64,000 nt of DNA from Pseudonocardia autotrophica (GTDB taxonomy: Bacteria; Actinomycetota; Actinomycetes; Mycobacteriales; Pseudonocardiaceae). The notes beneath the pieces were generated by a model. The model saw only the letters and a list, made by a program, of their open reading frames with translations, was not told where the DNA came from and did not search any database. The translations under genes were made by a program, and so were the position numbers. Positions 31,541-41,971 of this stretch are shown piece by piece (the stretch's first letter is position 1; every line of letters begins with the position of its first letter). Location: contig NZ_AP018920.1 in NCBI RefSeq assembly GCF_003945385.1, forward strand, positions 2,542,001 to 2,606,000, written 5' to 3'.

Positions 31541-32545
31541 TCAGCTGCGGGCGAGCAGCGAGCTCGCTTCCTGGGAGGCCGGGCCGGACTCGGCGAGGTG
31601 TGCCAGGTCCGGGTGCAGCTGCTCGCCGCGGTGCGCGACGGTCTGGGCGTAGAGCCGTCCGGCCCGGTAGGACGAGCGCACCAGCGGGCCGGCCATGACG
31701 CCGGCGAAGCCGATCTGTTCGGCGGCGCGCGAGTGTTCGACGAACTCCTCGGGCTTGACCCAGCGTTCGACGGGGTGGTGGCGTTTGGTGGGGCGCAGGT
31801 ACTGGGTGATGGTGATGATCTCGCAGCCGGCGTCGTGCAGGTCGTGTAGTGCGCTGGTGACCTCGTCGGGGGTTTCGCCCATGCCCAGGATCAGGTTGGA
31901 CTTGGTGACCAGGCCCTTGTCCCGGGCCTTGGTGATGACCTCGAGGGAGCGTTCGTAGCGGAACGCGGGGCGGATCCGCTTGAAGATCCGGGGGACGGTC
32001 TCGAGGTTGTGTGCGAGGACCTCGGGGTGGGCGTCGAAGACCGGGCCGAGCTGGTCGTCGCGGGAGTTGAAGTCGGGGATCAGCAGTTCGACGCCGGTGC
32101 CGGGGTTGAGTGCGTGGATCTGGCGGACGGTCTCGGCGTAGAGCCAGGAGCCGCCGTCGTCGAGGTCGTCGCGGGCGACGCCGGTGACGGTGGAGTAGCG
32201 CAGGCCCATCTGCTGGACCGATTCGGCGACCCGGCGGGGTTCGTCGCGGTCGAGGTCGGTGGGTTTGCCGGTGTCGATCTGGCAGAAGTCGCAGCGCCGC
32301 GTGCACTGTTCGCCGCCGATGAGGAAGGTGGCTTCGCGGTCTTCCCAGCATTCGTAGATGTTGGGGCAGCCGGCTTCCTCGCAGACCGTGTGCAGGCCGC
32401 CGGAGCGGACCAGGCCCTTGAGTTCGGTGTACTGCGGGCCGGTGCGGGCGCGGGTACGGATCCAGGAGGGCTTCCGCTCGATCGGGGTCTCCGAGTTGCG
32501 GACCTCGAGGCGGAGCAGCTTGCGGCCTTCGGGTGCGACGGTCAC
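31541..32545 (-). CDS. lipA: Lipoyl synthase
   Basis: 334 residues. Radical SAM enzyme that inserts two sulfurs into octanoyl-protein. Auxiliary cluster ligands are in [12 protein letters not shown] (residues about 60-71) and the SAM cluster is CTRRCDFC. The C-terminal serine ligand is [11 protein letters not shown] 32545 ([13 protein letters not shown]) is the conserved start; longer frames run into the SDR gene. Together with lipB at 35071 it completes lipoate assembly for SucB and GcvH. Confidence 0.96.
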   Translation of the reverse strand: MTVAPEGRKLLRLEVRNSETPIERKPSWIRTRARTGPQYTELKGLVRSGGLHTVCEEAGCPNIYECWEDREATFLIGGEQCTRRCDFCQIDTGKPTDLDRDEPRRVAESVQQMGLRYSTVTGVARDDLDDGGSWLYAETVRQIHALNPGTGVELLIPDFNSRDDQLGPVFDAHPEVLAHNLETVPRIFKRIRPAFRYERSLEVITKARDKGLVTKSNLILGMGETPDEVTSALHDLHDAGCEIITITQYLRPTKRHHPVERWVKPEEFVEHSRAAEQIGFAGVMAGPLVRSSYRAGRLYAQTVAHRGEQLHPDLAHLAESGPASQEASSLLARS

Positions 32546-32547
32546 GG

Positions 32548-33468
32548 CTACACCGTACGCCCGGGGTCCGGTGTGATGCCGGTCGCGGCGGCCGTGACGT
32601 GCCACAACCGACCGGCCAGAACCGGGTCCTGCGCGGCGGTGGAACGGCGCGCCGGGCCGGGCGGTCCGTGCATCTCCCCGGGGCCGGACGGACCGATGTG
32701 GTCGCCGCCGTGCACCGGCCCGGTCGCGGCGGCCAGCTGAGGTCCGATGCCCTGCTCGACCGGCTGGACGAGCCACCGGTCGAGCAGGCCGTACACGTGC
32801 CCCTTCCAGGCGCCGCGCCCGCCGCGCCGGAAGGAGTTCGCCAGCAGCGACGACTCGGTCATCCCCGGGTGCGCGGCCACCGACAGGACCGGATCCCCGG
32901 CGAGCCGCAGCCTGCGGTCCAGCTCGGCGGCGAACAGCAGGTTCGCCAGCTTCGAGGCCCCGTAGGCGGCGTTCGGCGAGTAGCGGCGCGCCCGCCAGTG
33001 CAGGTCGTCGACGTCGAGCCGGCCGGTCCGGTGCCCGAGACTCGTGGTCGTCACCACCCGGGACGGCTGCTCCCGGTCACCGGCGGCGCGCAGCGCAGGC
33101 ATGAGCAGCCAGGTCAGCGCCGCGGGGCCGAGATGGTTCGTACCGATCTGCAGCTCGAAGCCGTCCGTGGTCTCCGCACGCGGGCCCATCGCGACGCCGG
33201 CGTTGTTGACCAGCACGTCCAGCCGGTCGCCGGTGCGCTCCCGGATCTCGAGCGCGGCGGAGCGCACCGAGGACAGGTCGGCGAGATCGAGCAGTACGAG
33301 CTCGCCGCCGGCCCGCTCCGCCGCGAGCTGGCCCCGGTTGGTGTCCCGGGCCGCCATCAGGACCCGGGCGCCGGCCCCGGCCAGCGCGCCGGACAACGCC
33401 AGGCCGAGCCCCGACGTCGTACCGGTGACGAGCACCGTGCGGCCGGCGAGATCGGGGAGCGGATACAC
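32548..33468 (-). CDS. Short-chain dehydrogenase/reductase
   Basis: 306 residues. N-terminal NADP site [23 protein letters not shown] in [12 protein letters not shown], and catalytic [11 protein letters not shown] (Tyr-x3-Lys). It resembles retinol-dehydrogenase-like SDRs; substrate unknown. The long C-terminal substrate region ends with [15 protein letters not shown]. The stop lies 2 bp before the lipA start, so it is the upstream gene of a lipA transcript. Confidence 0.88.
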   Translation of the reverse strand: MYPLPDLAGRTVLVTGTTSGLGLALSGALAGAGARVLMAARDTNRGQLAAERAGGELVLLDLADLSSVRSAALEIRERTGDRLDVLVNNAGVAMGPRAETTDGFELQIGTNHLGPAALTWLLMPALRAAGDREQPSRVVTTTSLGHRTGRLDVDDLHWRARRYSPNAAYGASKLANLLFAAELDRRLRLAGDPVLSVAAHPGMTESSLLANSFRRGGRGAWKGHVYGLLDRWLVQPVEQGIGPQLAAATGPVHGGDHIGPSGPGEMHGPPGPARRSTAAQDPVLAGRLWHVTAAATGITPDPGRTV

Positions 33469-33522
33469 AAGCGGGGACGGTAGCGGGCGCGGACCGGCGG
33501 GCCGCGGCTACCGTGCGGCATC

Positions 33523-34455
33523 GTGGACTTCCGGATCTTCACCGAACCCCAGCAGGGCGCGAGCTACTCCGAGCTGCTCCGGGTCGCCCGTGCGACGCAG
33601 GACGCCGGCTACGACGCCTTCTTCCGCTCCGACCACTTCCTGGCGATGGGCGACGGCACGGGCCTGCCCGGACCGACCGACGCCTGGGTGACCCTCGCCG
33701 CGCTCGGCCGCGAGACCGAGCGGATCCGGCTGGGCACGCTCGTCACCAGTGCGACGTTCCGGCTGCCCGGGCCGCTCGCGGTGGCCGTCGCGCAGGCCGA
33801 CGAGATGTCCGGCGGCCGGATCGAGCTCGGCATCGGCGCGGGCTGGTTCGAGGCCGAGCACGCCGCCCTCGGGATCCCGTTCCCGCCGCTCGGGCAGCGT
33901 TTCGAGATCCTCACCGAGCAGCTGGAGATCCTCACCGGGCTGTGGGCGACGCCGCAGGGCGGACGGTTCGACCACCGGGGCACGCATTACACGATCACCG
34001 ACTCGCCGGCACTGCCGCGCCCGGTGCAGGACGCCCCACCGGTCGTCGTGGGCGGGAAGGGCAAGCGCCGGACGCCCGCGCTCGCGGCCCGCTTCGCGTC
34101 CGAGTTCAACGTGCCGTTCCAGGAGCCCGACGCGGTCGCCGCGCAGTTCGGCCGGGTCCGCGACGCCTGCCGCGCGATCGGCCGCGACCCGGCCGAGCTG
34201 ACCTACTCGGTGGCCCAGATGCTGTGCCTGGGCCGCGACGACGCCGAGATCGCCCACCGCGCCGCCGCGGTCGGCCGGGACGTCGCCGAGGTGCGTGCGA
34301 ACTGCCTGGCCGGCACCCCCGACGAGGTGGTCGACCAGCTCGGCCGCTGGTCCGAGCGGACCGGTGCGACCCGGTTCTACCTGCAGATCCTCGATCTGTC
34401 CGATCTGGACCACGTGGAGCAGTTCGCCACGTCGGTGATGGGGCAGCTCGGCTGA
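33523..34455 (+). CDS. F420-dependent LLM-class oxidoreductase
   Basis: 310 residues, luciferase-like TIM barrel. Typical motifs: YDAFFRSDHFLAMG near residue 29, ERIRLGTLVTSATFRLPGPL, SGGRIELGIGAGWFEAEH and VVGGKGKRRTPALAARFA. Actinobacterial members with this pattern commonly use F420. GTG 33523 (DFRIFTEPQQG) is the conserved start. Substrate unknown. Divergent from the SDR gene by 54 bp. Confidence 0.9.
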   Translation: MDFRIFTEPQQGASYSELLRVARATQDAGYDAFFRSDHFLAMGDGTGLPGPTDAWVTLAALGRETERIRLGTLVTSATFRLPGPLAVAVAQADEMSGGRIELGIGAGWFEAEHAALGIPFPPLGQRFEILTEQLEILTGLWATPQGGRFDHRGTHYTITDSPALPRPVQDAPPVVVGGKGKRRTPALAARFASEFNVPFQEPDAVAAQFGRVRDACRAIGRDPAELTYSVAQMLCLGRDDAEIAHRAAAVGRDVAEVRANCLAGTPDEVVDQLGRWSERTGATRFYLQILDLSDLDHVEQFATSVMGQLG

Positions 34456-34471
34456 GCGCGCGGGGCGCGGC

Positions 34472-35035
34472 TCAGGTGCCCAGTTGGCCGCCGACGTCGG
34501 CGGCCGCGGTCAGCAGCGCCAGTGTCGGCACCACGGCTCGCGGCGCGATCCGGTAGCTGCCGCGGCCGTCCTGCTCGACGAGCCCGGCGTGGGTCAGCGC
34601 CTTGAGGTGGTGGTAGAGCTGCCCGGTCGAGGCCAGCTCGGCGACTTCGGTCAGCTCGGCCGTGCCGCGCGGGCCGTGCAGCAGGCCGCGGACGATCCGG
34701 ACCCGCACCGGATGCCCGAGTGCGGCCAGTACCGCGGTGCGCGGCTCGTCGTCGAGGGCGAGCGCGGCGCCGGCGTCGTACTCGACGGCCCAGCTGACCT
34801 CACCGTGCAGCGCGACCTCGCCGGAGTAGCGCACGACGCCGGCGCCCGTCGATGCAGCGCCCGCGCCCGTCGATGCGGTGCCCGCGCCCGGAGACGCGGC
34901 ACCCGTGCCGGCGGGCACGCTGCCCGCATCCGCGGACGGACTGCATGCTGCGGGAGCCGGTGCCAGCGCCCCGTCCAGCCGGCGCTCGAGCAGCTCGACG
35001 CGACGCTCCAGATCGGCCAGTCGGTCCTCGGTCAC
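34472..35035 (-). CDS. Winged-helix (ArsR-like) regulator
   Basis: 187 residues. N-terminal coiled coil (ADLERRVELLERRLDGA), a repetitive Thr/Gly/Ala linker (residues about 43-66) and a winged helix in the C-terminal half. That domain has ALGHPVRVRIVRGLLHGP, ELASTGQLYHHLKALTHAGL and a wing. The linker is encoded by an 18-bp imperfect repeat (34850-34905). It is convergent with the F420 oxidoreductase. Ligand unknown. Confidence 0.82.
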   Translation of the reverse strand: MTEDRLADLERRVELLERRLDGALAPAPAACSPSADAGSVPAGTGAASPGAGTASTGAGAASTGAGVVRYSGEVALHGEVSWAVEYDAGAALALDDEPRTAVLAALGHPVRVRIVRGLLHGPRGTAELTEVAELASTGQLYHHLKALTHAGLVEQDGRGSYRIAPRAVVPTLALLTAAADVGGQLGT

Positions 35036-35070
35036 TCCACTATTCTACGGAACTACGGAGAAACGGTCGA

Positions 35071-35796
35071 TCAGCCGAGGCCGCTCATCAGATCGACCAT
35101 CCGGGCGACCGGATGCTCGGCGACCGGGAGCCGCCCGTCGATCGCGTCGAGCACGGCGGTGGTCACGGCGTCGGCGACGTCGTCGACGGTGATCTCACGG
35201 CCGAGTTCGGTGCTCAGCGTGGTGACGCCGGCGTCGGCGATCCCACAGGGCACGATCCGGCCGAAGTCGCCCAGGTCGGCGTCGCAGTTGATGGCGAACC
35301 CGTGCTGGGTCACCCCGCCGGAGATCCGGACCCCGATCGCGGCGACCTTGCGCTCCGGGCGCAGCCCCTCGGCGGGCAGCCACACCCCGGACCGGCCCTC
35401 GACCCGGCCGGCCGTCGTGAGTCCGAGATCGTGGCAGACCCGGATCAGCGCCTCCTCCAGCCGCCGGACGTAGTCGACGACGTCCATCGGCTCGTTCAGT
35501 GCGACGATCGGGTAGCCGACCAGCTGCCCCGGCCCGTGCCAGGTGATCCGGCCGCCACGGTCGACGTCGATCACCGGGGTGCCGTCCTGCGGCCGGTCCT
35601 CCGGCCGGGTCCGGCGGCCCGCGGTGTAGACGGCCGGGTGCTCGAGCAGCATCAGCACGTCCGGCCCGGTGCCCTCCTGGCGGGCCGCGGCGTGCGCCCG
35701 CTGGGTGTCCCAGGCGGCGAGGTACTCGACGAGCCCCAGCCGGTCCACCCGGACGGCGTCGGTTCCGGCACGGCAGCTCTGCTGAGGATCGGGCAT
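35071..35796 (-). CDS. lipB: Lipoyl(octanoyl) transferase
   Basis: 241 residues. Transfers octanoyl from ACP to lipoyl domains. Signature [20 protein letters not shown] in context ([17 protein letters not shown]), catalytic Lys in [19 protein letters not shown] and the catalytic Cys in [11 protein letters not shown] 13-residue N-terminal extension precedes AVRVDRLG. It starts 9 bp after the FAD oxidoreductase stop, so it belongs to the same minus-strand run. Confidence 0.96.
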   Translation of the reverse strand: MPDPQQSCRAGTDAVRVDRLGLVEYLAAWDTQRAHAAARQEGTGPDVLMLLEHPAVYTAGRRTRPEDRPQDGTPVIDVDRGGRITWHGPGQLVGYPIVALNEPMDVVDYVRRLEEALIRVCHDLGLTTAGRVEGRSGVWLPAEGLRPERKVAAIGVRISGGVTQHGFAINCDADLGDFGRIVPCGIADAGVTTLSTELGREITVDDVADAVTTAVLDAIDGRLPVAEHPVARMVDLMSGLG

Positions 35797-35805
35797 GCCC
35801 CGAGA

Positions 35806-37077
35806 TTACCCCCGTGACCGCCCCGCACCGAGGCGTGCCAGCACCGCCTGCGCCGCGCGCCGTCCGCTGACCAGCGCGCCCTGGGTGGACGGGGTGTCCC
35901 GGTGGTCACCCGCGACGAACAGGTTCCGGCCCAGGTCGACGTCGCGGCGCACCGGCCGCCCGGCCTCCAGCAGCGGCAGCGCCTCGTCGATCCGCGCGGT
36001 GTGCAGGTGCTCCCAGTCGTCGGTCGGGGCCGCCCAGATGCGGGCCAGCTCACGGCGCACGACCGGCTCGTCGATCCCGCTGCCCTCCGGTGTGCCGACC
36101 ACCGACGACGCCACCAGCGGGCGCCCGTCGGCCGAGTAGCCGGGCGCGACGGCCGTCATGACCACGCTGTTCACCACCGGGCCGCCGGTGCCGTCCAGGT
36201 GCAGCAGCGCCGCCGCAGCCGGCGCCTGCCGGGGAACGTGGAAGTAGGTGGTCAGCGCGTTCATCCGGGGCTCGGCGACACCGGGCAGCAGCGCGGCCGC
36301 GGTGCGCGGATCGGCGGCGACGAGCACCGCGCGGGCGCGCAGTGTGCCGTCGTCGGTGTGCACCGACGGCGCCTCCCCGCCGTGCACGGCGTGCACCCGG
36401 GTGTGCAGCGAGACGGCGCCGGCGGGCAGCGCGGCGGCCAGCCGCCGGGGCAGCGCCTCGATCCCGTCGTCGGGGACGACGATCGTGCCCAGCGCGAAGC
36501 TGCGCCACACCAGCCGGACGAACGCGGCCGAGGTCTCCAGCGCCGGATCGGCCAGCACCCCGGACAGGAACGGGCGCAGGAACCGGTCGGTGACCGCTCC
36601 GCCGATCCCGGCCGCGTCGAGGTCGTCGGCGGCCGAGCGGTCGATCAGCGTCGCGGTGCGTGCCGGGGGAGAGGCCAGCACCCGCGCCGTCCAGGCGACC
36701 AGCTTCGCCTTGTCGAGCGGGCCGAACAGATCGTCGGCGGCGGTCGCCGGGGCGGACGCCGGCCGGCGCAGCGGGTTGACGAACCGGTGCAGCTCACCGT
36801 CACCGGCGCGGACGGCGGCGCCCGGCTCGAAGGCGCGGACGGCGAGCGAGTCCATGCCGTGCGGAGCCAGTGCCGCCAGCAGCGCCGGGTACGACGAGTT
36901 CAGCACCTGGAACCCGCGGTCGCAGCGGAAGCCGTCGACGACGTCGGTCGCCATCCGGCCGCCGACCCGGTCGGACGCCTCCAGCACCCGCACCGACAAT
37001 CCGTGCCGGTGCAGGACGGCTGCCGCGCGCAGCCCGGCGAGGCCGGCGCCGACGACCAGGACGTCCGGCGGGGTCAC
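35806..37077 (-). CDS. FAD-dependent amine oxidase-like oxidoreductase
   Basis: 423 residues. Dinucleotide-binding motif VLVVGAGLAGLRAAAVLHRHGL, seen here as VVGAGLAGLRAAAVL, then EASDRVGGRMATD. C-terminal FAD site NLFVAGDHRDTPSTQGALVSG. It resembles protoporphyrinogen-oxidase/phytoene-desaturase-like proteins, substrate unknown. Overlaps the TIGR01777 gene as GTGA and precedes lipB. Confidence 0.9.
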   Translation of the reverse strand: MTPPDVLVVGAGLAGLRAAAVLHRHGLSVRVLEASDRVGGRMATDVVDGFRCDRGFQVLNSSYPALLAALAPHGMDSLAVRAFEPGAAVRAGDGELHRFVNPLRRPASAPATAADDLFGPLDKAKLVAWTARVLASPPARTATLIDRSAADDLDAAGIGGAVTDRFLRPFLSGVLADPALETSAAFVRLVWRSFALGTIVVPDDGIEALPRRLAAALPAGAVSLHTRVHAVHGGEAPSVHTDDGTLRARAVLVAADPRTAAALLPGVAEPRMNALTTYFHVPRQAPAAAALLHLDGTGGPVVNSVVMTAVAPGYSADGRPLVASSVVGTPEGSGIDEPVVRRELARIWAAPTDDWEHLHTARIDEALPLLEAGRPVRRDVDLGRNLFVAGDHRDTPSTQGALVSGRRAAQAVLARLGAGRSRG

Positions 37078-37964
37078 GTGCCGACCGCGGCCGACAGCGC
37101 GTCCCCGACGGTGTGGTGGCGGAACCGGAACCCGGCGTCGAGCAGCGCCTTCGGCACCGCGCGCTGCCCGCTGAGCAGCGTCTCCCGGCCCAGCTCACCG
37201 AGCACGGTGGAGACCACCGGTGCCGGGACCGAGAACGGTGTCGGCCGTCCGACCGCCTCGCCCAGCTCCCGGGTGAACTCGGCGTTGGTGACCGGCACCG
37301 GGCCGGTGATGTTGGCGGGGCCGGACAGCGACCCGGTCTCCACGGCGAACCGCAGCGCGGAGACCTGATCGTCCAGCGAGACCCACGGCATGTACTGGGT
37401 GCCCTTGCCGATCCGGCCGCCGAGGAACCCCCGGAACAACGGGCGCAGCATCGCCAGCAGCCCGCCGGACGGCGACAGCACCAGCCCGGTCCGGATCAGT
37501 ACGACCCGGGCGCCGGCGTCGGCGGCGGGCGCGGCGGCCGCCTCCCAGTCCCGGCAGACATCGGCCAGGAAGCCGCTGCCCGACGGCGCCGACTCGTCGG
37601 TGACGTGGTCACCGGTGTCGCCGTAGTAGCCGACCGCGGAGCCGCTGACGAACGCCGGGACGCCGTGCCGGGCCACCGCGGTGGCGAGCACATCGGTCGG
37701 CACATTGCGGGAGTCGCGGATCAGCTGCTTGCGGGCCCCGCTCCACGGCCGGTCGGCCAGCCCGGCCCCGTTGAGGTTGACCACGGCGTCGACGCCGTCC
37801 AGCGTCCCGTCCTCGATCGTCCCCGCCGGTGGGTCCCAGCCCCGTTCGTCCGGTGCGGCGGGCGAGCGCCGCACCAGGCGCAGCACCTCGTGGCCCGCCC
37901 CCCGTAGATGGGCGACCAGGGCGGTTCCGATCAGACCGGACGAACCGGCTATGACGACGCGCAC
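37074..37964 (-). CDS. TIGR01777-family epimerase-like protein
   Basis: 296 residues. N-terminal Rossmann motif VVIAGSSGLIGTALVAHLR, NLNGAGLADRPW, and C-terminal DUF1731 (LGELGRETLLSGQRAVPKAL). It is the family of YfcH and is conserved next to sucB and lipB in actinobacteria. Activity unknown. ATG 37964 is the standard MRVVIAGSSG start. Confidence 0.93.
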   Translation of the reverse strand: MRVVIAGSSGLIGTALVAHLRGAGHEVLRLVRRSPAAPDERGWDPPAGTIEDGTLDGVDAVVNLNGAGLADRPWSGARKQLIRDSRNVPTDVLATAVARHGVPAFVSGSAVGYYGDTGDHVTDESAPSGSGFLADVCRDWEAAAAPAADAGARVVLIRTGLVLSPSGGLLAMLRPLFRGFLGGRIGKGTQYMPWVSLDDQVSALRFAVETGSLSGPANITGPVPVTNAEFTRELGEAVGRPTPFSVPAPVVSTVLGELGRETLLSGQRAVPKALLDAGFRFRHHTVGDALSAAVGT

Positions 37965-38049
37965 GGCGGCGATCCTTCCCGGTTCCGGGCCACGGCGCGA
38001 CCCGGCGGGCGGCGATGGTGATCACCCGATCGCCCGACGGTGGTACGGG

Positions 38050-38084
38050 CGCGGCCCGCCCCGGGGGAACCGGGACGGGCCGCG
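38050..38084 (-). terminator. Likely terminator of the sucB transcript
   Basis: CGCGGCCCG and CGGGCCGCG (38050-38058, 38076-38084) enclose further CCCG/CGGG pairs. It is a GC-rich hairpin 27-61 bp after the sucB stop without a T run, as usual in actinobacteria. Confidence 0.55.
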
Positions 38085-38110
38085 ACCGCCGTGTGCGGGG
38101 GAGTTGTCGC

Positions 38111-39913
38111 CTACAGGCCGAGCTCGGCCTCGAAGGCGCCCTCCTCCAGGCGTGCCCGGACGGCGGACAGGAAACGTCCGGCGTCGGCACCGTCGACCAG
38201 GCGGTGGTCGTAGGTGAGCGGCAGGTAGCAGACCGAGCGGACGGCGATCACGTCGTCGCCCTCGGGGCCGGTGACGACCTTCGGCTCCTTCACGATCGCC
38301 CCGGTGCCGAGGATGCCGACCTGCGGCTGGTTCAGGATCGGGGTGTCGAACAGGGCGCCCGCGGAGCCGATGTTCGTGATCGTGAACGTGCCGCCGGACA
38401 GCTCGTCCGGGCCGATCTTGGCGTTCCGGGTCCGGGCGGCGACATCGGCGATCTTCTTGGCGATCCCGGCCAGCGACAGGTCGTCGGCGTCCTTGATCAC
38501 CGGGACGAGCAGGCCGCGCGGGGTGTCCACGGCGATGCCCATGTGCACCGAGCCGTGGTAGGTGACCTGCTTGTTGTCCTCGGAGATCGAGGCGTTGACC
38601 GACGGGAACGCCTTGAGCGCCTCGATCGTCGCCTTCGCGATGAAGGCCAGGAAGGTGAGGTTGGCGCCCTCGCGGCGCTTGAAGTCCTCCTTGACCTTGT
38701 TCCGCAGCTTGACGATGCGGGTGAGGTCGACCTCCTGCACGGTGGTGAGCTGGGCGGACACCGCCAGCGACTCGTTCATCCGCTGGGCGATCACCTGGCG
38801 CAGCCGCGGCAGCTTGACGGTGGTGCCCGGCTGCGGGCCGTCCTCCGGCCGGGTCGGCACGGTCTGCGGCTGCTTCGGCGCACCACCGGACGCGGCCGGT
38901 GCGGCCGGGGCCTCGGCGGCCGGGGCGGACTTCTGCTCGGCCGCGGCCAGCACGTCCTGCTTGCGGATGCGGCCACCGACGCCGGAGCCGGTCAGCGACT
39001 CCAGATCGACGCCGTGCTCCTGGGCCAGCTTGCGGACCAGCGGCGTCACGTAGGGCCGGTCACCCGATCCGTTGGACGACGACGCGCCACCCTGGGTGTC
39101 GGTGGACCCGGCCGGCTGGGACTGCTGCTGCTTCGGGGCCTCGGCCTTCGGCTGCTCGGCCTTCGGCTCCGGCTTCGGCTCGGGCTTCTTCTCCGCGGCC
39201 GGCTCCTCCTTCTTCGGAGCCGGGGCCTCCTCCTTCGCCGGGGCCTCCTGCGCGGGGGCGGACGACTCCGCGGGGGCGGCCGAACCGTCGCCGACGAGGG
39301 CGAGCTGCGCGCCGACCTCGACGGTCTCGTCCTCGCCGACGGTGTGCTCGAGCACGGTGCCCGCGACCGGCGACGGGATCTCGGTGTCGACCTTGTCGGT
39401 CGAGACCTCCAGCAGCGCCTCGTCCACGTCGACGGTGTCGCCGACCTGCTTGAGCCAGCGGGTCACGGTGCCCTCGGTGACCGACTCGCCGAGCTCGGGC
39501 ATGGTGACCGGCGTCCCGGACCCGGACCCGCCGCCCGACGATCCGCCGGGCTCCTGCTTCGGCGCCGCCTCGTGCGCGGGCTCCGGCTCCGGCTCGGGCT
39601 CCTCGGTGGCCTGCTCCGTCTGCTCGGTGGCCTGCTCGGCCCCACCGGATCCACCGGCGTCGCCGTCGGACTCGTCGGCGTCGCCGATCACGGCGAGCTC
39701 ACCGCCGACCTCGACGGTCTCGTCCTCGCCGGCGATGATCCGCTTCAGCACCCCGGCCGCGGGGGACGGGATCTCGGTGTCGACCTTGTCGGTCGAGACC
39801 TCGAGCAACGGCTCGTCGACCTCGACGGTGTCGCCCTCGGACTTGAGCCAGCGGGTGACGGTGCCCTCGGTGACACTCTCGCCCAGAGCGGGCATCTCTA
39901 CGGTGACGGCCAT
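38111..39913 (-). CDS. sucB: 2-oxoglutarate dehydrogenase E2, dihydrolipoamide succinyltransferase
   Basis: 600 residues. Two lipoyl domains (residues about 1-75 and 135-210) each carry the lipoylation motif [14 protein letters not shown]. Acid/Ala/Pro-rich linkers follow, then a peripheral-subunit-binding domain ([18 protein letters not shown]). The catalytic domain has [18 protein letters not shown] and the active-site motif [15 protein letters not shown]. In actinobacteria this protein can also serve pyruvate dehydrogenase. It is lipoylated by LipA/LipB nearby. It lies 60 bp after lpd, same direction. Confidence 0.96.
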   Translation of the reverse strand: MAVTVEMPALGESVTEGTVTRWLKSEGDTVEVDEPLLEVSTDKVDTEIPSPAAGVLKRIIAGEDETVEVGGELAVIGDADESDGDAGGSGGAEQATEQTEQATEEPEPEPEPAHEAAPKQEPGGSSGGGSGSGTPVTMPELGESVTEGTVTRWLKQVGDTVDVDEALLEVSTDKVDTEIPSPVAGTVLEHTVGEDETVEVGAQLALVGDGSAAPAESSAPAQEAPAKEEAPAPKKEEPAAEKKPEPKPEPKAEQPKAEAPKQQQSQPAGSTDTQGGASSSNGSGDRPYVTPLVRKLAQEHGVDLESLTGSGVGGRIRKQDVLAAAEQKSAPAAEAPAAPAASGGAPKQPQTVPTRPEDGPQPGTTVKLPRLRQVIAQRMNESLAVSAQLTTVQEVDLTRIVKLRNKVKEDFKRREGANLTFLAFIAKATIEALKAFPSVNASISEDNKQVTYHGSVHMGIAVDTPRGLLVPVIKDADDLSLAGIAKKIADVAARTRNAKIGPDELSGGTFTITNIGSAGALFDTPILNQPQVGILGTGAIVKEPKVVTGPEGDDVIAVRSVCYLPLTYDHRLVDGADAGRFLSAVRARLEEGAFEAELGL

Positions 39914-39973
39914 GTCGGGTGGAGCTCCTCTTGTTCCGCGTGGGTGTTCGGGTCTGGGATGGGGCGACCGGGA

Positions 39974-41386
39974 TCAGCCGTGGGTGTGCAGCGGTTTCCC
40001 GGCCAACGCGAGGTGGGCCTCGCCGAGCGCCTCGCTCTGTGTGGGGTGGGCATGGATCAGTGCGGCGACATCGGCGGGGAGAGCTTCCCAGTTGTAGATC
40101 AGTTGCGCCTCCCCGACGAGCTCGCCGACCCGTGAACCGACCATGTGCACGCCGACCACCGGGCCCTCGGCGCCGGCCGCACCGGCCTGCACGAGCTTGA
40201 TCGCCCCGGAGGTCTGCAGGATCTGCGACCTGCCGTTGCCCGCCAGGTCGTAGGTGAGGGTGTGCACCTCGTCGTACCGCTCGCGGGCGGCGTCCTCGGT
40301 CAGCCCGACCGAGGCGATCTCCGGATCGCAGTAGGTCACCCGCGGGACGCCGTCGTCGGACAGCGGGGTGGGTGCGAGCCCGGCGATGTCCTCGGCCACG
40401 AAGATCCCGTGCGCGAACCCGCGGTGGGCCAGCTGCAATCCGGGGGTGACGTCGCCGACGGCGTAGACGCCGTCCAGGTTCGTCCGCAGCCGCTCGTCGA
40501 CGGTGACGAACCCGTCCGACATCGCGATCCCCGCCTCGGCGAACCCGTGGCCGGTGGTGTTGGGGCCGCGGCCGACCGCGACGAGCAGCAGATCGGCCTC
40601 GATCTCCTCGCCGTTCTCCAGCGAGACGGTGACGGTGTCGCCGGAGCGGACGGCCTTGCTCAGCCGCACACCGGTCCGGGCGGTGATCTTCCGGCGGCGG
40701 AAGGCACGGCCGAGCTGGCTGGAGCAGAACTCGTCCTCCGCGGGGACCAGCCGGGGGAGCGCCTCGACGATCGTGACCTCGGCCCCGAACGAGCGCCACA
40801 CGCTGGCGAACTCCACGCCGATCACGCCGCCGCCGAGAACCACGACCCGCTCCGGGACCCGGTCCAGGGTGAGCGCGGCGTCCGAGGTGACGATCCGGTC
40901 GTCGAGCTCCAGACCGGGCAGCGAGCGGGCGTACGAGCCGGTCGCCAGCACCACGTGCCGCCCCCGGTAGCGCCGGTCGCCGACCCGCACCACGCCGGGG
41001 CCCTCGAAGGTCCCGGCGCCGTCGACCACGGTGATCCCGCGGGACGCGACCAGGCCCTGCAGGCCCTTGTAGAGGCGCCCGACGACGCCGTCCTTGTAGG
41101 CGTTGACGCCGGCCATGTCGACGCCGTCGAAGGTCGACCGGACACCGACCTTCGCCCCGTCACGGGCACCGTCGGCGATCTCGGCGGCGTGCAGCAGCGC
41201 CTTGGTCGGGATGCAGCCGCGGTGCAGGCAGGTCCCGCCGACCTTGTCCTTCTCGACGAGGACGACCGAGAGTCCCAGCTCGGCGGCGCGCAGTGCGCAG
41301 GCGTACCCGCCGGAGCCGCCGCCCAGGATCACCAGGTCGGCCTGCACGGCCTCGCCGGCGCCGCTCTCCGAGCTCGTCTCGGACAC
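39974..41386 (-). CDS. lpdA: Dihydrolipoyl dehydrogenase
   Basis: 470-residue E3 flavoprotein that reoxidises dihydrolipoyl groups. Redox-active disulfide in GGTCLHRGCIPTKALLH, FAD motif VILGGGSGGYACALRA, NAD motif VVVLGGGVIGVEFASVW, and the C-terminal catalytic HAHPTQSEALGEA. A 14-residue Ser/Glu/Gly tail precedes the FAD motif. It is upstream of sucB, same strand. Confidence 0.96.
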   Translation of the reverse strand: MSETSSESGAGEAVQADLVILGGGSGGYACALRAAELGLSVVLVEKDKVGGTCLHRGCIPTKALLHAAEIADGARDGAKVGVRSTFDGVDMAGVNAYKDGVVGRLYKGLQGLVASRGITVVDGAGTFEGPGVVRVGDRRYRGRHVVLATGSYARSLPGLELDDRIVTSDAALTLDRVPERVVVLGGGVIGVEFASVWRSFGAEVTIVEALPRLVPAEDEFCSSQLGRAFRRRKITARTGVRLSKAVRSGDTVTVSLENGEEIEADLLLVAVGRGPNTTGHGFAEAGIAMSDGFVTVDERLRTNLDGVYAVGDVTPGLQLAHRGFAHGIFVAEDIAGLAPTPLSDDGVPRVTYCDPEIASVGLTEDAARERYDEVHTLTYDLAGNGRSQILQTSGAIKLVQAGAAGAEGPVVGVHMVGSRVGELVGEAQLIYNWEALPADVAALIHAHPTQSEALGEAHLALAGKPLHTHG

Positions 41387-41597
41387 CGATCAGCTCCCTC
41401 CCGGTCACGTGCGGCAGGGTCTCCACCGCCGTGACGCCGCAGTGCGGCGTCCATCTTGTCACTACCCGCCCGGTACGCCAGTGCGGGTCTCGGGAGCAGA
41501 TCATGCTCCTCGCGCGTTGTACTGACGGATCACGTGTGTCCGTTTCGCCCGCCCGGGGGGTACGGATGTCGTACGAACCGACGAGAGGGTGACGCCC

Positions 41598-41969
41598 ATG
41601 GGCCTGTTGGACAGGTTCCGTTCCCGCCGGTCCTCGGGTGCCGGCAAGGCCCCGGACGCCGAGACCTACCTGCGGGAATGGACGAATGCGCGGATCGGGG
41701 TGGAGGCCTTCGTCGAGCCGCGCACGACCGTGACCGAGACGACCGTGGTGTTCGTCGCGCACGACGGCGAGTGGACCCGGCGGCGGGTCGGGAACCCGAA
41801 CCGGGCCAAGAAGCTGGCCCGCTCGATGCAGATCCCGATCTACGACGTGCAGTTGGTCGGTTACCCGAAGCGGATGCGCGACCACGACGCGCGGGAGCGG
41901 GCGCTGCGTAAGAAGGCCAAGCAGGAGGAGATGCTGCGCCAGCTGCGCGAGAAGGACCGCGACCGGTAG
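41598..41969 (+). CDS. Conserved small basic protein, unknown function
   Basis: 123 residues. Conserved-looking core NARIGVEAFVEPRTTVTETTVVFVAHDGEW shows as EAFVEPRTTVTETTVVF, then NRAKKLARSMQIPIYDVQLVGYP and a Lys/Arg/Glu C-terminal helix. I recall similar proteins in actinobacteria near these genes; no function known. GAGAGG is 9 bases before ATG 41598; the GTG at 41589 is too close to it. Its stop is 2 bp from the convergent SDR stop. Confidence 0.75.
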   Translation: MGLLDRFRSRRSSGAGKAPDAETYLREWTNARIGVEAFVEPRTTVTETTVVFVAHDGEWTRRRVGNPNRAKKLARSMQIPIYDVQLVGYPKRMRDHDARERALRKKAKQEEMLRQLREKDRDR

Positions 41970-41971
41970 CG

